Program-made: the position numbers and the translations under genes
Shown: piece after piece, positions 43,202-55,092 of the stretch
Layout of the letters: each line of letters starts with the position of its first letter
Numbering within the stretch: the first letter of the stretch is position 1
The notes under the pieces: generated by a model
Told to the model about the DNA's origin: nothing
Database searches by the model: none
Seen by the model: only the letters and a program-made list of their open reading frames with translations
DNA from: Manihot esculenta
Lineage: Eukaryota > Streptophyta > Magnoliopsida > Malpighiales > Euphorbiaceae
NCBI RefSeq assembly: GCF_001659605.2
Contig: NC_035162.2
Span: forward strand, 23,734,661 to 23,798,660
Direction: 5' to 3'
Length of the DNA stretch: 64,000 bases

Positions 43202-45606
43202 TGTAATACCCGGCTCGTTCAGGCATCGAAATTCCTACCGTCTGGTGGAATTTCGGATGTCGGGCCCTTTGTCAAGGGTTAAGCAAGGGTTTAGCAAAGG
43301 TTTTCAACAGGCTTTTTACATGTTTTATGGTTTTGAACGGAAAAGGAATGAGTTTGGAAGAAAAAAAGCCAAGGAGGCATCATGCAGGTTCGGCCGCTGA
43401 AGGTAAAGTTCGGCCGCCGAAAGTGCCTTAGGTTTGGCTTCTGAAAGCCAAGAGCGGCCGCCGAACGTTGCATGGTTTTGCATGCAGTTTCGGCAGCCGA
43501 AGGAAAGGCGGTTGGCCACCTATTTAAGCCCCTTTGACCGGCCATGAAGGGTGTTGGAAGCCCTCTTGGTGGTCAAAGGTGGGGTTATGCTCTCCTTGGG
43601 AGGTTTTTATGATGTTCCTCAAATCTTTCAAGGTTTTCATAAGGTTTAACTTGGTTTTGAAGGGTTTGAGTAAAAAGAGCAAGTTGTGGAGCTTGAAGCT
43701 TTAGGAGCTTGGTTTCTCCATCTTTTGAAGTTTGGGATTACACCCACTCTAGTTCTTCAAGAGGTAAGTGTTGATCCTTATGTTTTTTGGGGTTTTGGGG
43801 TTTTAAGTGAGTTGTAGGAAGGGGGAAAAGGGTAGAAGTTACATGGTTTGCATGGTTGTGCATGTGAGGGTTTATGGACCCTTTATGCCTTTGTATGTTC
43901 TATGTGGTTGTTTGTGGGGGTTTTCAGTTAGTTTTGCCCCTTTGTGCATGTACTTGGGTATATGCTTGTTGATGAGAGGTGTTTTGCATGTTGTGTGAAG
44001 TTTGGGGGAAGTTGTGCATGAGGTGAGCTAGGTTCTGCCTAACTGGAGAACCCAGCTTCGGCCGCCGAAGGAAGGTTCGGCCGCCTAATGTGTTGGGGAG
44101 GTGGTTTCGGCTGCCTAAACCTGCCCCCGAAGGATAGAGACGAGTGGGTTTTAGCCCCCGAACCTTGCCCCCGAAAGGGTTCGGCAGCTGAAACTGGAAA
44201 TTCGGCCGCCGAAGGTGCTTGAGTTTCGGCTCTGGAGAGGACATTCGGCCGCCGAACCTGCCGCCGAAAGTGTCCTGTCCAGCCTTCTTTTGCATGCTTT
44301 GTGTGATTGTTCTAGGATCTTTTAGGGGGTCTTTGGGGAGTTGTTTATGAGTTGATTAGGTTGTGTTTGACACCTCATTCGAGTCCATTTGTGTAGGATC
44401 GGACCCAAAAGATCAAGGAGGCCGGTAGTGTTAGCAATTGCAGCGTCAGTCAGCGTCTGCCAGGTGAGTGGAACTACACTTAATCTTTCAGCATGAAAAG
44501 TTAAATGTTTTAAGCATGTTTCATGCATCATGAATACCATGAGTATGCAATAGGTTGATTGCATTAGTAGACACGAATATGCTGCATTGCATTATTTGCT
44601 GTGATAGGGATTGGACCCAGGCGACTTCAATAGCCATAATCTGTTATGTCTAGGTAAGACCTATGTGAGCTCCGCAGTAGGGGCCGAGCGCTAGTACATG
44701 TAGTGGCGAGCTCCGTAGGGGGCCGTGCACCGACAGAAGGAGTTTTGTGGTCATGTCTAATCCGAGATGTGAAATGTTTGTGCAGTCACGCATTTCATGA
44801 AAGCATGTAACGAATGAACTATTTTTTATAGTTTCTGCTCACTGGGCTTTCGTAGCTCATCCCTCTCCCTTAACCCCAGTTTTGCAGGTGCCAAGATAGC
44901 TATGGGAAGTCAGAGTCAGCAAGAGTAAAGCATGAAGTCATAGTTCAGGTTGTGATTATGTGATAGTCTAGAGTAGTGGACATGATGTATTGAACAAAGA
45001 GGTGATGTATTGTCTATAGATGATGTATATTTAAGAGATGGTATAAAGTCATGTAATAGATTGTAAGCTAATGTGTTTATGGTTTAGTATGTGCTTTGCC
45101 TAGTGTATGCTTAATCCCTGGTTTATGCATGTATCCTGTTTTACGTTTCTTGATGAGAAATGTGTCAAACTAGGCTTAACGTATGATGTGTTTATAAAAC
45201 TCCAGTGATTAGGAAAGAAAGGGTATAAAATCCCTTGACCCAAGAGCAGACCGTGAGGGAAGAAAGGGTTTCAATCCCTTGACCCAAAGCGGAAACCAAG
45301 GCTAGCCTGTGATATGCTGACCCTCAGAGAGTGGGTTCTATGTTTTCAGACATAGTGCATGGAGGTTGAGCTTAGTAGTAGATCACTGGTGTAGGCCTTG
45401 AAGGATGTGGTTTTAAGGTTAAGCCTGGTGGTTTTACAGAAAGTTTTTACAAGCTAGTGTTCTAGTTGGATCATGTATGGGATTGATCAGGTACACAGAG
45501 TTCAGGTTAGGCTTGCTACGGGTCCCGGCGGCCTTAAGCCGATCTGGATCCTAGCGCCGAGCAGTTTGGGCCGTTACAAAGGGGTATCGGTTTCTGGGCT
45601 GTTACA
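43202..45606 (+). repeat. 5' LTR of element C (2405 bp)
   Basis: TGTAATACCC to GGCTGTTACA. TATTTAAG at 43521-43528, palindromes at 43388-43505 and 44055-44270, a duplicated GGGAAGAAAGGGT ... CCCTTGACCCAA unit (45211-45287). No gene. Confidence 0.94.
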
Positions 45607-45608
45607 GA

Positions 45609-45619
45609 TGGTATCAGAG
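45609..45619 (+). promoter_or_regulatory. Primer-binding site of element C
   Basis: TGGTATCAGAG two bases after the LTR, the initiator tRNA-Met type as in A, B and D. Confidence 0.85.
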
Positions 45620-45925
45620 TATAGGGCCTCATAAGTACGGTGTGTTGAGCATTTTGGTTCACGGATTAGAGCGATCCCACATCGGAAAGAGGTTGGGTTA
45701 GAGGTTGTAGTAGGGCAAGCACAATAAGAAAGATCAAGAGTAAAATCATGTCCACTAAGATAGGATGTTGAGTCTTGTCTTGCATGATAATGTGAAATGC
45801 CATGAAATGATGCATGTGCATTCATGTTATGCTCTATATGTTTTGTAGGTTCATGTGTTTCTATATGAACCACTTGTTTGCTAATGTTTGTTTGCTTGTG
45901 TGGTGTTTTTCAGAGAAGAGTTAAG

Positions 45926-46510
45926 ATGAGTGGAGCTAGTCGATCTGTGGAATCAGATCCGTCTGAAGGATCTTTTGAGAAAAGTAGAGAAGGAATGGAT
46001 CGAAGGAGAATGTCTGGAGATAGGAGAGAAGTAGAGGTAGCATTAGAGGTGCAGAGAAGGGATGTAGGTCTACAGGTGAATATAGATAAAGAGGTTTCAG
46101 AAGATGCCCAAACGAAGGAGTCCAAAATTTCTGGTTCAGAAGAGAATGATCCCTCCACTTGGAGTACAGCTGCCACAAGAGGCAAAACGTGGGGGAGAAG
46201 CATGAAGACAAAAGTCCGAGGCTTGAGAAGATCAAAGAAGAGTAAGGTTGGTGTTGGTTCAAGTTCTGGTAGAGGTAGAGTAAAATGTGTGAGGTGTGGA
46301 AGGCTGCATAAGGGAGTTTGTCGGATTGGAACAATAGCATGTTTCAGGTGCGGACAGGAAGGGCACATAGCACGTGAGTGTCCTACTGCGCCTTGGATGG
46401 CTCCATCCCAGCGGACATTTTCAGGTAGAGCTGTTCAGCAGGAGGCAGCCATATCAAACCCAGTGGTGCCAGGTATGCTTCTTTTGAGAGTTCTGATGTA
46501 TATGTGCTGA
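45926..46510 (+). CDS. Mini-Gag of element C (zinc-knuckle protein)
   Basis: 194 codons starting MSGASRSVESD right after the leader, at the same relative place as the gag start of A and B (a longer in-frame start at 45878 lies inside the leader). The N-terminus is acidic and basic by turns, then comes a basic linker (KTKVRGLRRSKKSKVG) and a double finger as in A: CVRCGRLHKGVC and CFRCGQEGHIAREC (about 131-161). The capsid domain that fills residues 195-370 in A is missing, so this is a nucleocapsid-like protein with no particle-forming part. It ends at 46510 where A would run into protease. It may be translated and bind the RNA; nothing shows function directly. Confidence 0.6.
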   Translation: MSGASRSVESDPSEGSFEKSREGMDRRRMSGDRREVEVALEVQRRDVGLQVNIDKEVSEDAQTKESKISGSEENDPSTWSTAATRGKTWGRSMKTKVRGLRRSKKSKVGVGSSSGRGRVKCVRCGRLHKGVCRIGTIACFRCGQEGHIARECPTAPWMAPSQRTFSGRAVQQEAAISNPVVPGMLLLRVLMYMC

Positions 46511-47640
46511 TAGACTCTAGAGAATGTCATCTGATGTGAGAGTAGCAGATTGTAGCAGAGTTAGATGTTCAGATAGAGGTGTAGAGAAGAATAAGAGAAA
46601 GAGGAAGGAAGATAGAGGAAGCAGAGTAAGTAAGTCAAAGAGCAGAGGAAGAAATAGAAGAGGAAGAACAGAGTAAGAGCATGTAAGAAAGAGTAGAAGA
46701 GTAAGTGGGAAAGAGAAGAAGAAGTATGAATCAGCTCAGGAAAAGGGTAGAGCCGGTCTGGGATTAGGTGGTGGTTGAGGCAGAGGAAGAGGGTAAGCCT
46801 TTTCTTCAGTAGGTTTCCGAGGGAAGTTCCGTCAGCTTTAGCTCGGATCTTCACCCTGACTCAGTAGGAGGTGTACACATCAACCACGGTGACGTCAGGT
46901 ACGTGCACTTGGGGATGTTTGGATGTGTATGCTATTGGTTGCTTTGATGACTTCTGGGCTTAGAGTGTTTTCTCTGGGTTAGTGGACCCGAGTATGATCC
47001 ATCTGAGGCAGAGTCAGTCAGTCAGTCATATCAGGTTAGAGTTTGTGGTGAGTAGTGCCTTCCAGCTAACCTTATGGTTCTAGATTTGACTGTGTGATAT
47101 CATTCTAGGGCGGATTGGCTAGCTACTCATAGTGCTACCTGAGAGGTAGTCATGTATAGGGTGCCGGATGGATCAGGAGTTATCCTTGGAGCGGACAGAG
47201 TATAGGTGCCTAGAGGTTTGATGTCAGCCATCAGGCTCATCGTTTCCTCAGGAAAGGTTGTCCGAGGGTTCTAGCTCTTGTGAGCGAGTTTAGCAGTCAG
47301 GTCAGGAAAGTCGCCCAATACCCGTTGCTCGTGTGTTCTAGATGTTCCCAGACGAGAGTTTGGAAGAGGAGTGGTGTCTGGACGCGGAACCATTTCTTTC
47401 CTTCTACCCTACAGGATGGCACCTGCAGAGTTGAGACCTACAGGATGGCACCTGCAGAGTTGAGAGAATAGTCAGAGCAGTGTAGAAGCTTAGTAGTGGA
47501 AGGTTTTGTCCGACCTAGTACCTCACCCGGGAATGTTCCAGTGTTGGTGTGGGAACCGAAAGATGAATCATGGAGACTTTGTTGTGACTGTAAGCAGTAA
47601 CAAGGTCACTACTAAGGATAGGTTTGCTTAGGTAAGCTTG
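46511..47640 (+). pseudogene. Scrambled protease/RT remnants of element C
   Basis: Short stretches co-linear with A: the protease start (near 46880-46930), GTCAGTGGACCC (near 46977), then RT N-terminal text PSTSPG-NVPVLV (near 47510) and CDCKQ-QGHY (near 47585). Many frameshifts and deletions. A 29-bp unit with CTACAGGATGGCACCTGCAG is tandemly duplicated (47407-47464). A purine-rich run (46580-46740) has no counterpart in A. The rest of RT, RNase H and integrase are absent. Confidence 0.75.
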
Positions 47641-47821
47641 GTGATGGATAAGAAGAACTAGGAGGAGTTGGGTTGTTCCTGTTGACAGTTAGGGTAGAAA
47701 CCAATTGAGGAAAGATGAAGAGAGAAGGGTAAGAATCAGAGTGCGCAGTGGAAGCTGATGGAGTTTCGAGGTAGTGTTAGACATAGTGTTAGACTTTGCT
47801 AGCTGCTTGTTTGTTGTTTTA

Positions 47822-47858
47822 ACATTCGGGGACGAATAATTTTGTAAGGGGGGTAGAT
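47822..47858 (+). promoter_or_regulatory. Polypurine tract region of element C
   Basis: ACATTCGGGGACGAATAAT then AAGGGGGGTAGAT before the TG of the 3' LTR. It corresponds to the stem-loop plus tract of A and B, but here the right arm has changed so the stem is shorter. Confidence 0.75.
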
Positions 47859-50263
47859 TGTAATACCCGACTCGTTCAGGCAACGGAATTCCTACCGTCT
47901 GGTGGAATTTCGGATGTCGGGCCCTTTGTCAAGGGTTAAGCAAGGGTTTAGCAAAGGTTTTCAACAGGCTTTTTACATGTTTTATGGTTTTGAATGGAAA
48001 AAGAATGAGTTTGGAAGAAAAAAAGCCAAGGAGGCATCATGCAGGTTCGGCCGCCGAAGGTAAAGTTCGGCAGCCGAAAGTGCCTTAGGTTTGGCTTCCG
48101 AAAGCCAAGAGCGGCCGCCTAACGTTGCATGGTTTTGCATGCAGTTTCGACAGCCGAAGGAAAGGCGGTTGGCCACCTATTTAAGCCCCTTTGACCGGCC
48201 ATGAAGGGTGTTGGAAGTCCTCTTGGTGGTCAAAGGTGGGGTTATGCTCTCCTTGGGAGGTTTTTATGATGTTCCTCAAATCTTTCAAGGTTTTCATAAG
48301 GTTTAACTTGGTTTTGAAGGGTTTGAGTAAAAAGAGCAAGTTGTGGAGCTTGAAGCTTTAGGAGCTTGGTTTCTCCATCTTTTGAAGTTTGGGATCACAC
48401 CCGCTCTAGTTCTTCAAGAGGTAAGTGTTGATCCTTATGTTTTTTGGGGTTTTGGGGTTTTAAGTGAGTTGTAGGAAGGGGGAAAAGGGTAGAAGTTACA
48501 TGGTTTGCATGGTTGTGCATGTGAGGGTTTATGGACCCTTTATGCCTTTGTATGTTCTATGTGGTTGTTTGTGGGGGTTTTCAGTTAGTTTTGCCCCTTT
48601 GTGCATGTGCTTGGGTATATGCTTGTTGATGAGAGGTGTTTTGCATGTTGTGTGAAGTTTGGGGGAAGTATTGCATGAGGTGAGCTAGGTTCTGCCTAAC
48701 TGGAGAACCCAGCTTCGGCCGCCGAAGGAAGGTTCGGCCGCCGAATGTGTTGGGGAGGTGGTTTCGGCTGCCTAAACCTGCCCCCGAAGGATAGAGACGA
48801 GTGGGTTTTAGCCCCCGAACCTTGCCCCCGAAAGGGTTCAGCAGCCGAAAGTGGAGATTCGGCCGCCGAAGGTGCTTGAGTTTCGGCTCTGGAGAGGACA
48901 TTCGGCCGCCGAACCTGCCGCCGAAAGTGTCCTGTCCAGCCTTCTTTTGCATGCTTTGTGTGATTGTTCTAGGATCTTTTAGGGGGTCTTTGGGGAGTTG
49001 TTTATGAGTTGATTAGGTTGTGTTTGACACCTCATTCGAGTCTATTTGTGTAGGATCGGACCCGAAAGATCGAGGAGGTCGGTAGTGTTAGCAATTGCAG
49101 CGTCAGTCAGCGTCTGCCAGGTGAGTGGAACTACACTTAATCTTTCAGCATGAAAAGTTAAATGTTTTAAGCATGTTTCATGCATCATGAATACCATGAG
49201 TATGCAATAGGTTGATTGCATTAGTAGACACGAATATGCTGCATTGCATTATTTGCTGTGATAGGGATTGGACCCAGGCGACTTCAATAGCCATAATCTG
49301 TTATGTCTAGGTAAGACCTATGTGAGCTCCGCTGTAGGGGCCGAGCGCTAGTACATGTAGCGGCGAGCTCCGTAGGGGGCCGTGCACCGACAGAAGGAGT
49401 TTTGTGGTCATGTCTAATCCGAGATGTGAAATGTTTGTGCAGTGACGCATTTCATGAAAGCATGTAACGAATGAATTGTTTTTTATAGTTTCTGCTCACT
49501 GGGCTTTCGTAGCTCATCCCTCTCCCTTAACCCCAGTTTTGCAGGTTCCAAGATAGCTATGGGAAGTCAGAGTCAGCAAGAGTAAAGCATGAAGTCATAG
49601 TTCAGGTTGTGATTATGTGATAGTCTAGAGTAGTGGACATGATGTATTGAACAAAGAGGTGATGTATTGTCTATAGATGATGTATATTTAAGAGATGGTA
49701 TAAAGTCATGTAATAGATTGTAAGCTAATGTGTTTATGGTTTAGTATGTGCTTTGCCTAGTGTATGCTTAATCCCTGGTTTATGCATGTATCCTGTTTTA
49801 CGTTTCTTGATGAGAAATGTGTCAAACTAGGCTTAACGTATGATGTGTTTATAAAACTCCAGTGATTAGGGAAGAAAGGGTATAAAATCCCTTGACCCAA
49901 GAGCAGACCATGAGGGAAGAAAGGGTTTCAATCCCTTGACCCAAAGCGGAAACCAAGGCTAGCCTGTGATATGCTGACCCTCAGAGAGTGGGTTCTATGT
50001 TTTCAGACATAGTGCATGGAGGTTGAGCTTAGTAGTAGATCACTGGTGTAGGCCTTGAAGGCTGTGGTTTTAATGTTAAGCCTGGTGGTTTTACAGAAAG
50101 TTTTTACAAGCTAGTGTTCTAGTTGGATCATGTATGGGATTGATCAGGTACACAGAGTTTAGGTTAGGCTTGCTACGGGTCCCGGCGGCCTTAAGCCAAT
50201 CTGGATCCTAGCGCCGAGCAGTTTGGGCCGTTACAGAGGGGTATCGGTTTCCGGGCTGTTACA
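47859..50263 (+). repeat. 3' LTR of element C (2405 bp)
   Basis: Same length and features as the 5' LTR, with scattered single-base differences (for example GGCTCG/GACTCG and GAACGG/GAATGG near the start). No gene. Confidence 0.94.
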
Positions 50264-50268
50264 CTAAG

Positions 50269-50868
50269 GGCGTGTTGGAAGATTTCTTGGTTCAAGAAGG
50301 AAATTAATTTTCAGCAGACTTTTTTATTTTAGACGTGAAATATGACAGTTCATCCAACTCTACCAATTTGTTGCTGGGGAGACCATTTCTCAGCACACCT
50401 AGAACGAAGATCGACGTGCATAAAGGCATGCTCACGATGGAGTTTGATGAAGAAAATGTAAAATTTAATATCTATGATACAATGAAATACCCTGACGATA
50501 ATTTTTCTCTTTGCAGCATAGACATTGTTGATCCTCTCATTCAAAAAACATTTAAATTAAGCAAGAAAGTCAAGTTGAAGGTACTTCTAACTGAAACCTT
50601 AACAATGAACTGCCTTAACAATAGCGCATCGCAATTCGATGAAGAAATCATAGAAACAGTCTGCTCATTGGACACTTTGGGTCATAAGGCACCGAAGCTT
50701 GAGTTGAAAGTACTTTCAGCTCATTTGAAATATATATTTTTGAGAAGTAATAATACACTTCCAGTCATAATCTCCTCCAAATTGTCCTTTAAAAGCAAAG
50801 AAGTGATTTGGGTGTTGAATGTATACAAAGATGGAAGTGGTTATAGAATGGAAACCAATGAAGCTTAA
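50269..50868 (+). pseudogene. Protease C-part and pol linker of element E
   Basis: Continues the protease interrupted at 43201: GVLEDFLVQEGN, a stop (TAA near 50314), then FFILDVKYDSSSN, LLLGRPFLSTPRTKID and HKGMLTMEFDEE. Then a linker with CSIDIVDPLIQKTF, PKLELKVLSAHLKYIFL and LPVIISSKLS. In autonomous Athila-like elements RT follows this linker; here the ORF ends in SGYRMETNEA at 50868 with no RT. The LLGRPFL motif is the second conserved block of retropepsin-type proteases. Confidence 0.75.
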
Positions 50869-51404
50869 CATGCCACTAATGTCCAGCCTAGAACAGTAAA
50901 CAAGGGCGCTGCTTGGGAGGAAACCTATAGTGACAAGCTAGCCCAAGCCTGTCTGATTACTAGGAGTTTTTTCTTTTAATTTTTAATTTTTATTTTATTT
51001 CTCTGTTATCTTCAACCTTAGAGCAGATTATAGCTTTTGGACAAGTCTGAACTTTATAAGGATCATATATAACCTTTCCTGGTTATTTGAGATTTAAATA
51101 GTAAATTATTTGACTAGATTGTATAACTGCTTTACAAAGAGAGGTAATTTTATTTTTACTATTTAGTTATTTTTGTATTTACTGTTTAATTTTATTATAA
51201 AAACCCTAACCCCTTATTTTATATATTTTCTTTTCTCTTCTTCTCTTGTGCGCCATCACCTCTCTCTCTCAACTCTCCTCTCTTTTGCGGGAACTGCAAT
51301 GGTGAAGCACCGATGCACTAAGGACTAGCCTGACGCAAAGATGGCCATGACGGCCTCATCCATGCGATGCCGCCAAGAGTCGTCGGACCCTACAGTGACA
51401 CTCT
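50869..51404 (+). other. Tail of relic E and unassigned sequence
   Basis: GGGCGCTGCTTGGGAGG near 50909 looks like the post-pol region of Athila-type elements. From about 50980 the sequence is T-rich, then TC-rich (51237-51280), and ends at the inner border of the right inverted-repeat arm. No gene seen. Confidence 0.45.
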
Positions 51405-52011
51405 CGACAGAAAAATTTAATTTTTATAACAATAAAAAAAATTATGTTTATATAGTAAGATTTTTAATTTGGTTTAAAAGTTATAAAAATTATGCACAGT
51501 GCTGTATAAAAGCACTAAAATTATATTTTACTCTCAGTTTGAGAAGACCTTTTTAGAGAAAAAGAAAAATAAAAGGTAAAAATAAAGAATGTTTTCATTT
51601 TTTTTTCTTATTTGGATGGATGAAAAGTAAATGATATAAAAAGAAATTAAAGTTATTTTCTAAACAAATATAGGAAACAAAATTATGATAAATTTATACA
51701 TTTATTCTACATATTTTTTGAAAAAAAAAAAAAAACTTTTTAAGGTAATTTTGATATTTTTACGAACTAAACTTTCCTTTCATATGTTTGTTACTTTCGA
51801 AGATAATAACAAAGAAAAGTAAATGTTATCTTGCATTCTCTTATTTTCTCTAAAAGAATATGAATCGTCATTTAATTTTCTTAAAGTCATTAACCATTGC
51901 TCTACTTTTCACATATTCAAATAATGAAAATTTATTATTTAATCAGTATTCGATAGAAAACTTATTACTTAATTATTCAATTTTAAAAAATATATTAAAA
52001 TATTTTTAAAA

Positions 52012-52017
<6 letters not shown>

Positions 52018-52042
<25 letters not shown>
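52018..52042. repeat. (TA)n microsatellite
   Basis: About twelve TA units inside the right arm; the left arm has no such expansion at the matching site (near 34556). Confidence 0.85.
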
Positions 52043-52047
<5 letters not shown>

Positions 52048-53487
52048 TATTTTATTAATTTAATTATTAAATATTTTATTAATTAATACATATAATATAT
52101 AAAAAAAACTTAATAATTTATATTTTAGTTATGTAAATATATTTATTAATCTATAACATTCAACAACGAAAATACTAATTAGTAAATTTTTTAAAATTTT
52201 ATAAATATTTTAATATATTTTTTAAAATTTAAAAAAAACTAATAAAACTAATAAATTTAAAATTTAACACACCCAACAAGCTAGCCTTTACCCCTTTAAT
52301 TATTATTACTAGTTTTTATTTAATTTGGGTCGTGATTTTATATTTTATATATATTTTAATGTATTATATATATATATTATATTAATATATTGATTTTAAT
52401 AATTAAATAAAAATTAAAGGAATTTTAAATGATATTATTAATTTAGTTAAGAAAAAAAGGATGGTTTTAAAAATATAATTTAATTTTAATTAGAAGAAAT
52501 AAATTAAATATATAAAAAAATTTAAAAATATAATTTTAGTTAAGGAAACCAGGGTTGATGTTGTTGTATGACTTGACAATCTGAAGAAAAAAAAAACTGA
52601 GATGGTTAGAATCAAGAAATTATCATTTCGACATTTAAATTGGAGAAATACTTAAATTGGCGAGTGAAATGATAAATAAAAGTAGAACAAATATGTGGTG
52701 AAATGCGTATTTTAAACAATATTTTTAATTTGCACTCACAAACTTAGTCTAATAGTAAGTGAATCTGAGTAAATTTGAAAGCTTTCAAATTCTATTCCCC
52801 CAATCTTAAATTCTCTATTAAAAAAAAATAATGTATTTAATTTATTTTTATATTATAAAAAGATCAGATTAATTAATAATTTCTCTTAAAAATTTGGTTT
52901 GTATTAGTTGGTGGATAAGAAATCCATGATGATTAGGATTATGAGAATTGTTTTATAAAGAGTCTGCCAACTACCTTAAATGGATATGTTATAACCAGAC
53001 ATCCTAGTCACAAATATTCTGGACTTTATATTTTTGAGTAATTAAATTTGAATGTCTGAATTTTTTAATCATAGAGTCACTACTTAAATCAATAGAAAAT
53101 TCGCACCGTATAACACATTTTAAATATTGAGTCATATCGTAATCCACAAATCAATCTAACAAAATAATTTACTTTCAATGATTAAAATATATAATAGTTT
53201 TAACAAAATATTTAATTTATTAAATTTTAATATTATATTTGTTAATAGAATATAAATTAAATTAAACCAGCAAATTAATCAAAACAAATCAAGTATATAT
53301 ATATAATTCCATTAAAATAAAAGTTAATATGTTATAGATTTTATATGTAAATTAAAATATTATATTATAAATTAATTAAATAAATTTTATTACTGAAGAT
53401 AAATTATAGATTTTACAATCTAATTATAGTTCTATAAAAAAATAATTAAGTTATATATTACTTTATTCATTAATATATATATATAAC

Positions 53488-54418
53488 GGGGATGTTGGCT
53501 AAATTGGTCGGGAATTCTGTGGGCCAAGGCAATTCTGATAAGTTTGATGAGTAGATTGCAGCCCGAATAAATGATGATACTAAAAAAAGGACAAGAAACA
53601 CTAAACATAACATTGTTACAGGTTTTCCTTCCTTTCAACAGAATGCCTCTAACAACACCCATGCGATTGTTAATTTGATAGGTAACAGTGAAGCGGCTCA
53701 CCCCGTTAAATGTCGAGATAGCCGAAAGCAATGATCGTCCTATGTTGGAACTGTCGAGGACTCGGCAATCCTCAGACAGTTAATGCATTGAAGGATTTGG
53801 TTACTAGTTACAAGCCGGACATTTTATTTTTGATGGAAACAAAAGCTCTTAGTTATCGTATAGAATTTTTTTTCATAGTCTTACATTTTGATGGTTGCTT
53901 CTCAGTCAATAGATAAAGATTGGGAGGAGGCCTTTCGTTAATGTGGAAGAGTCATGTGTCTGTATTCGGCTGTTTCGGAAGGTAATGTTCAATGGAGGTT
54001 TACTGGTTATTATGGGTTTGCAAAATCGTAACGACGACGTCAGTCTTGAAACCTTATTTGAGTTTTATCTCGTAGAAGCTTTCTTCTGTGACTTTGTTCG
54101 GGAGACTTTAATGATTTATGCTCGAGAGATGAGAAAGAAGGAGGAGCATTTTGCCAAATTATCTTATGCAGAATTTAGACAGGCACTTAATAAGTATTTT
54201 TCCCAAATGATCTTATGCAGGGATTTGATTTTGAATGATTATAAATCTTTATTACATTTTAGAACTGATATTTTTGTTAGATGGATTCGTCGTAATACTA
54301 CTCTAACTGCTCATATTTTGGTTAGAGAATCTATTTAGTATAATCGTCTCTATTTTTGGAATGATATCCCTCTTTATTTAATGGAATTTTATTAATACAA
54401 TCAGTAGTTTCACTTTAA
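53488..54418 (+). mobile_element. LINE insertion with internal deletion, in the right arm
   Basis: Flanked by an 11-bp direct repeat ATATATATAAC (53477-53487, 54419-54429); the left arm has the empty site. The sequence holds the end of ORF1, the ORF2 start at 53731 (MIVLCWNCRGLGNPQ, then LFLMETKA, an APE-type endonuclease N-terminus), frameshifted endonuclease text (GDFNDLCSRDE near 54100), then C-terminal text with TAHILVRES and YLMEF near 54310-54390. RT is deleted. No poly(A) remains. The 3' end matches the LINE piece at 33830-33987. Confidence 0.8.
53731..54338 (+). pseudogene. Truncated LINE ORF2 (endonuclease start and C-terminus only)
   Basis: Opens as an APE-like endonuclease: WNCRGLGNPQTVNALKDL with the Asn typical of the first catalytic block and ETK with the catalytic Glu. 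Stop after FSVNR (near 53914). The remaining pieces are in shifting frames. It lacks the whole RT domain, so it is inactive. Confidence 0.75.
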
Positions 54419-54906
54419 ATATATATAACTGCCATGAAAGTTAAAACAATAAACATTTAATTTTTTAATTAAATTTTTATGGAAATGGATATATGGATAT
54501 ATATTTTTTAAAGTAAATAGGTTTCCATTATTTAAAAATTTATTTACAAAATAGATTTTATTTTTTGTAAAACTACTGTTTTTTAAGAAATATTGAATTC
54601 ACAATTCCACATAAATAATACCACATTTATTTATAGAATTTAAAATTTTAAAAATTACATCTCTAAAATAAATTTATTTAAATAATAAAATATATAATTA
54701 TAAATAATATAAAAATTAAGGATAATTTTATCAATTCAATTATTATTTCCCACCCTTTCCATATTTATATATGTTATAGTTATTATTGTTCAAGAAAAAA
54801 AGCAATCTTTTTTTTTTTAAATAAAAGATTTGAATGCAAATGATATATGCAAAGGATTCTATAAATATAAAAAGTTATACTTTTTACTTTCTCCAAATTA
54901 TTATTA

Positions 54907-55092
54907 CTCCTTCCGTTACTAAAATGAGTTTATTTTCATTTTTAATTTATTCTAAATTATACATCACTTTTCTTTATTAAGATAATAATTTATTTATTAA
55001 TTTTTTAATACACTTATATTTAATATATTATTTAAAAAATATATTTATTAATTTTAAAAATAATTTATTAATTAAGCAATATAAATAGAGAG
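54907..55092. mobile_element. Possible Stowaway-like MITE
   Basis: CTCCTTCCGTTACTAAAATG at one side and TAAATAGAGAG at the other, both bordered by TA. The left motif resembles the CTCCCTCCGTTCC terminus of Stowaway MITEs and the length (186 bp) fits. The right end is a poor match, so the call is weak. Confidence 0.35.

Larger units (their letters stand above)
43202..50263 (+). mobile_element. Element C: mini-Gag chromovirus, non-autonomous, young LTRs
   Basis: TSD CTAAG (43197-43201 and 50264-50268) exactly interrupts the protease of relic E. LTRs are 43202-45606 and 47859-50263, each 2405 bp and differing by few bases by eye. The internal region is only 2252 bp: PBS, a 194-codon mini-Gag, scrambled protease/RT remnants and a polypurine tract. 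It is related to Tekay-like A and B by LTR structure and zinc-knuckle text, but its LTR is a distinct family, shared with 7731-9249. Confidence 0.93.
40436..51000 (+). mobile_element. Element E: Athila-like gag-protease relic, split by later insertions
   Basis: Pieces in order: gag N-part (40457-40772), CACTA-like insertion, gag C-part (41897-42431), linker, protease first part (42950-43201), element C insertion, protease rest and pol linker (50269-50868). Reading continuity across both insertions, once one TSD copy is dropped, shows a single parent element. RT, RNase H and integrase are absent: after text resembling the Athila linker (PKLELKVLSAHLKY, LPVIISSKLS) the sequence jumps to GGGCGCTGCTTGGGAGG near 50909, which I know from downstream of the pol end in such elements. 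Its LTRs were not identified. Confidence 0.7.
51405..54776 (-). repeat. Right arm of the ~2.5-kb inverted repeat
   Basis: Reverse complement of 32691-35262 over nearly the whole length, apart from the LINE insertion (53488-54418) and small indels. It includes a long TA run (52018-52042). The outer side continues recognisably to about 54776, where the left arm is cut by element T. No coding motif in the arm itself. Confidence 0.85.
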
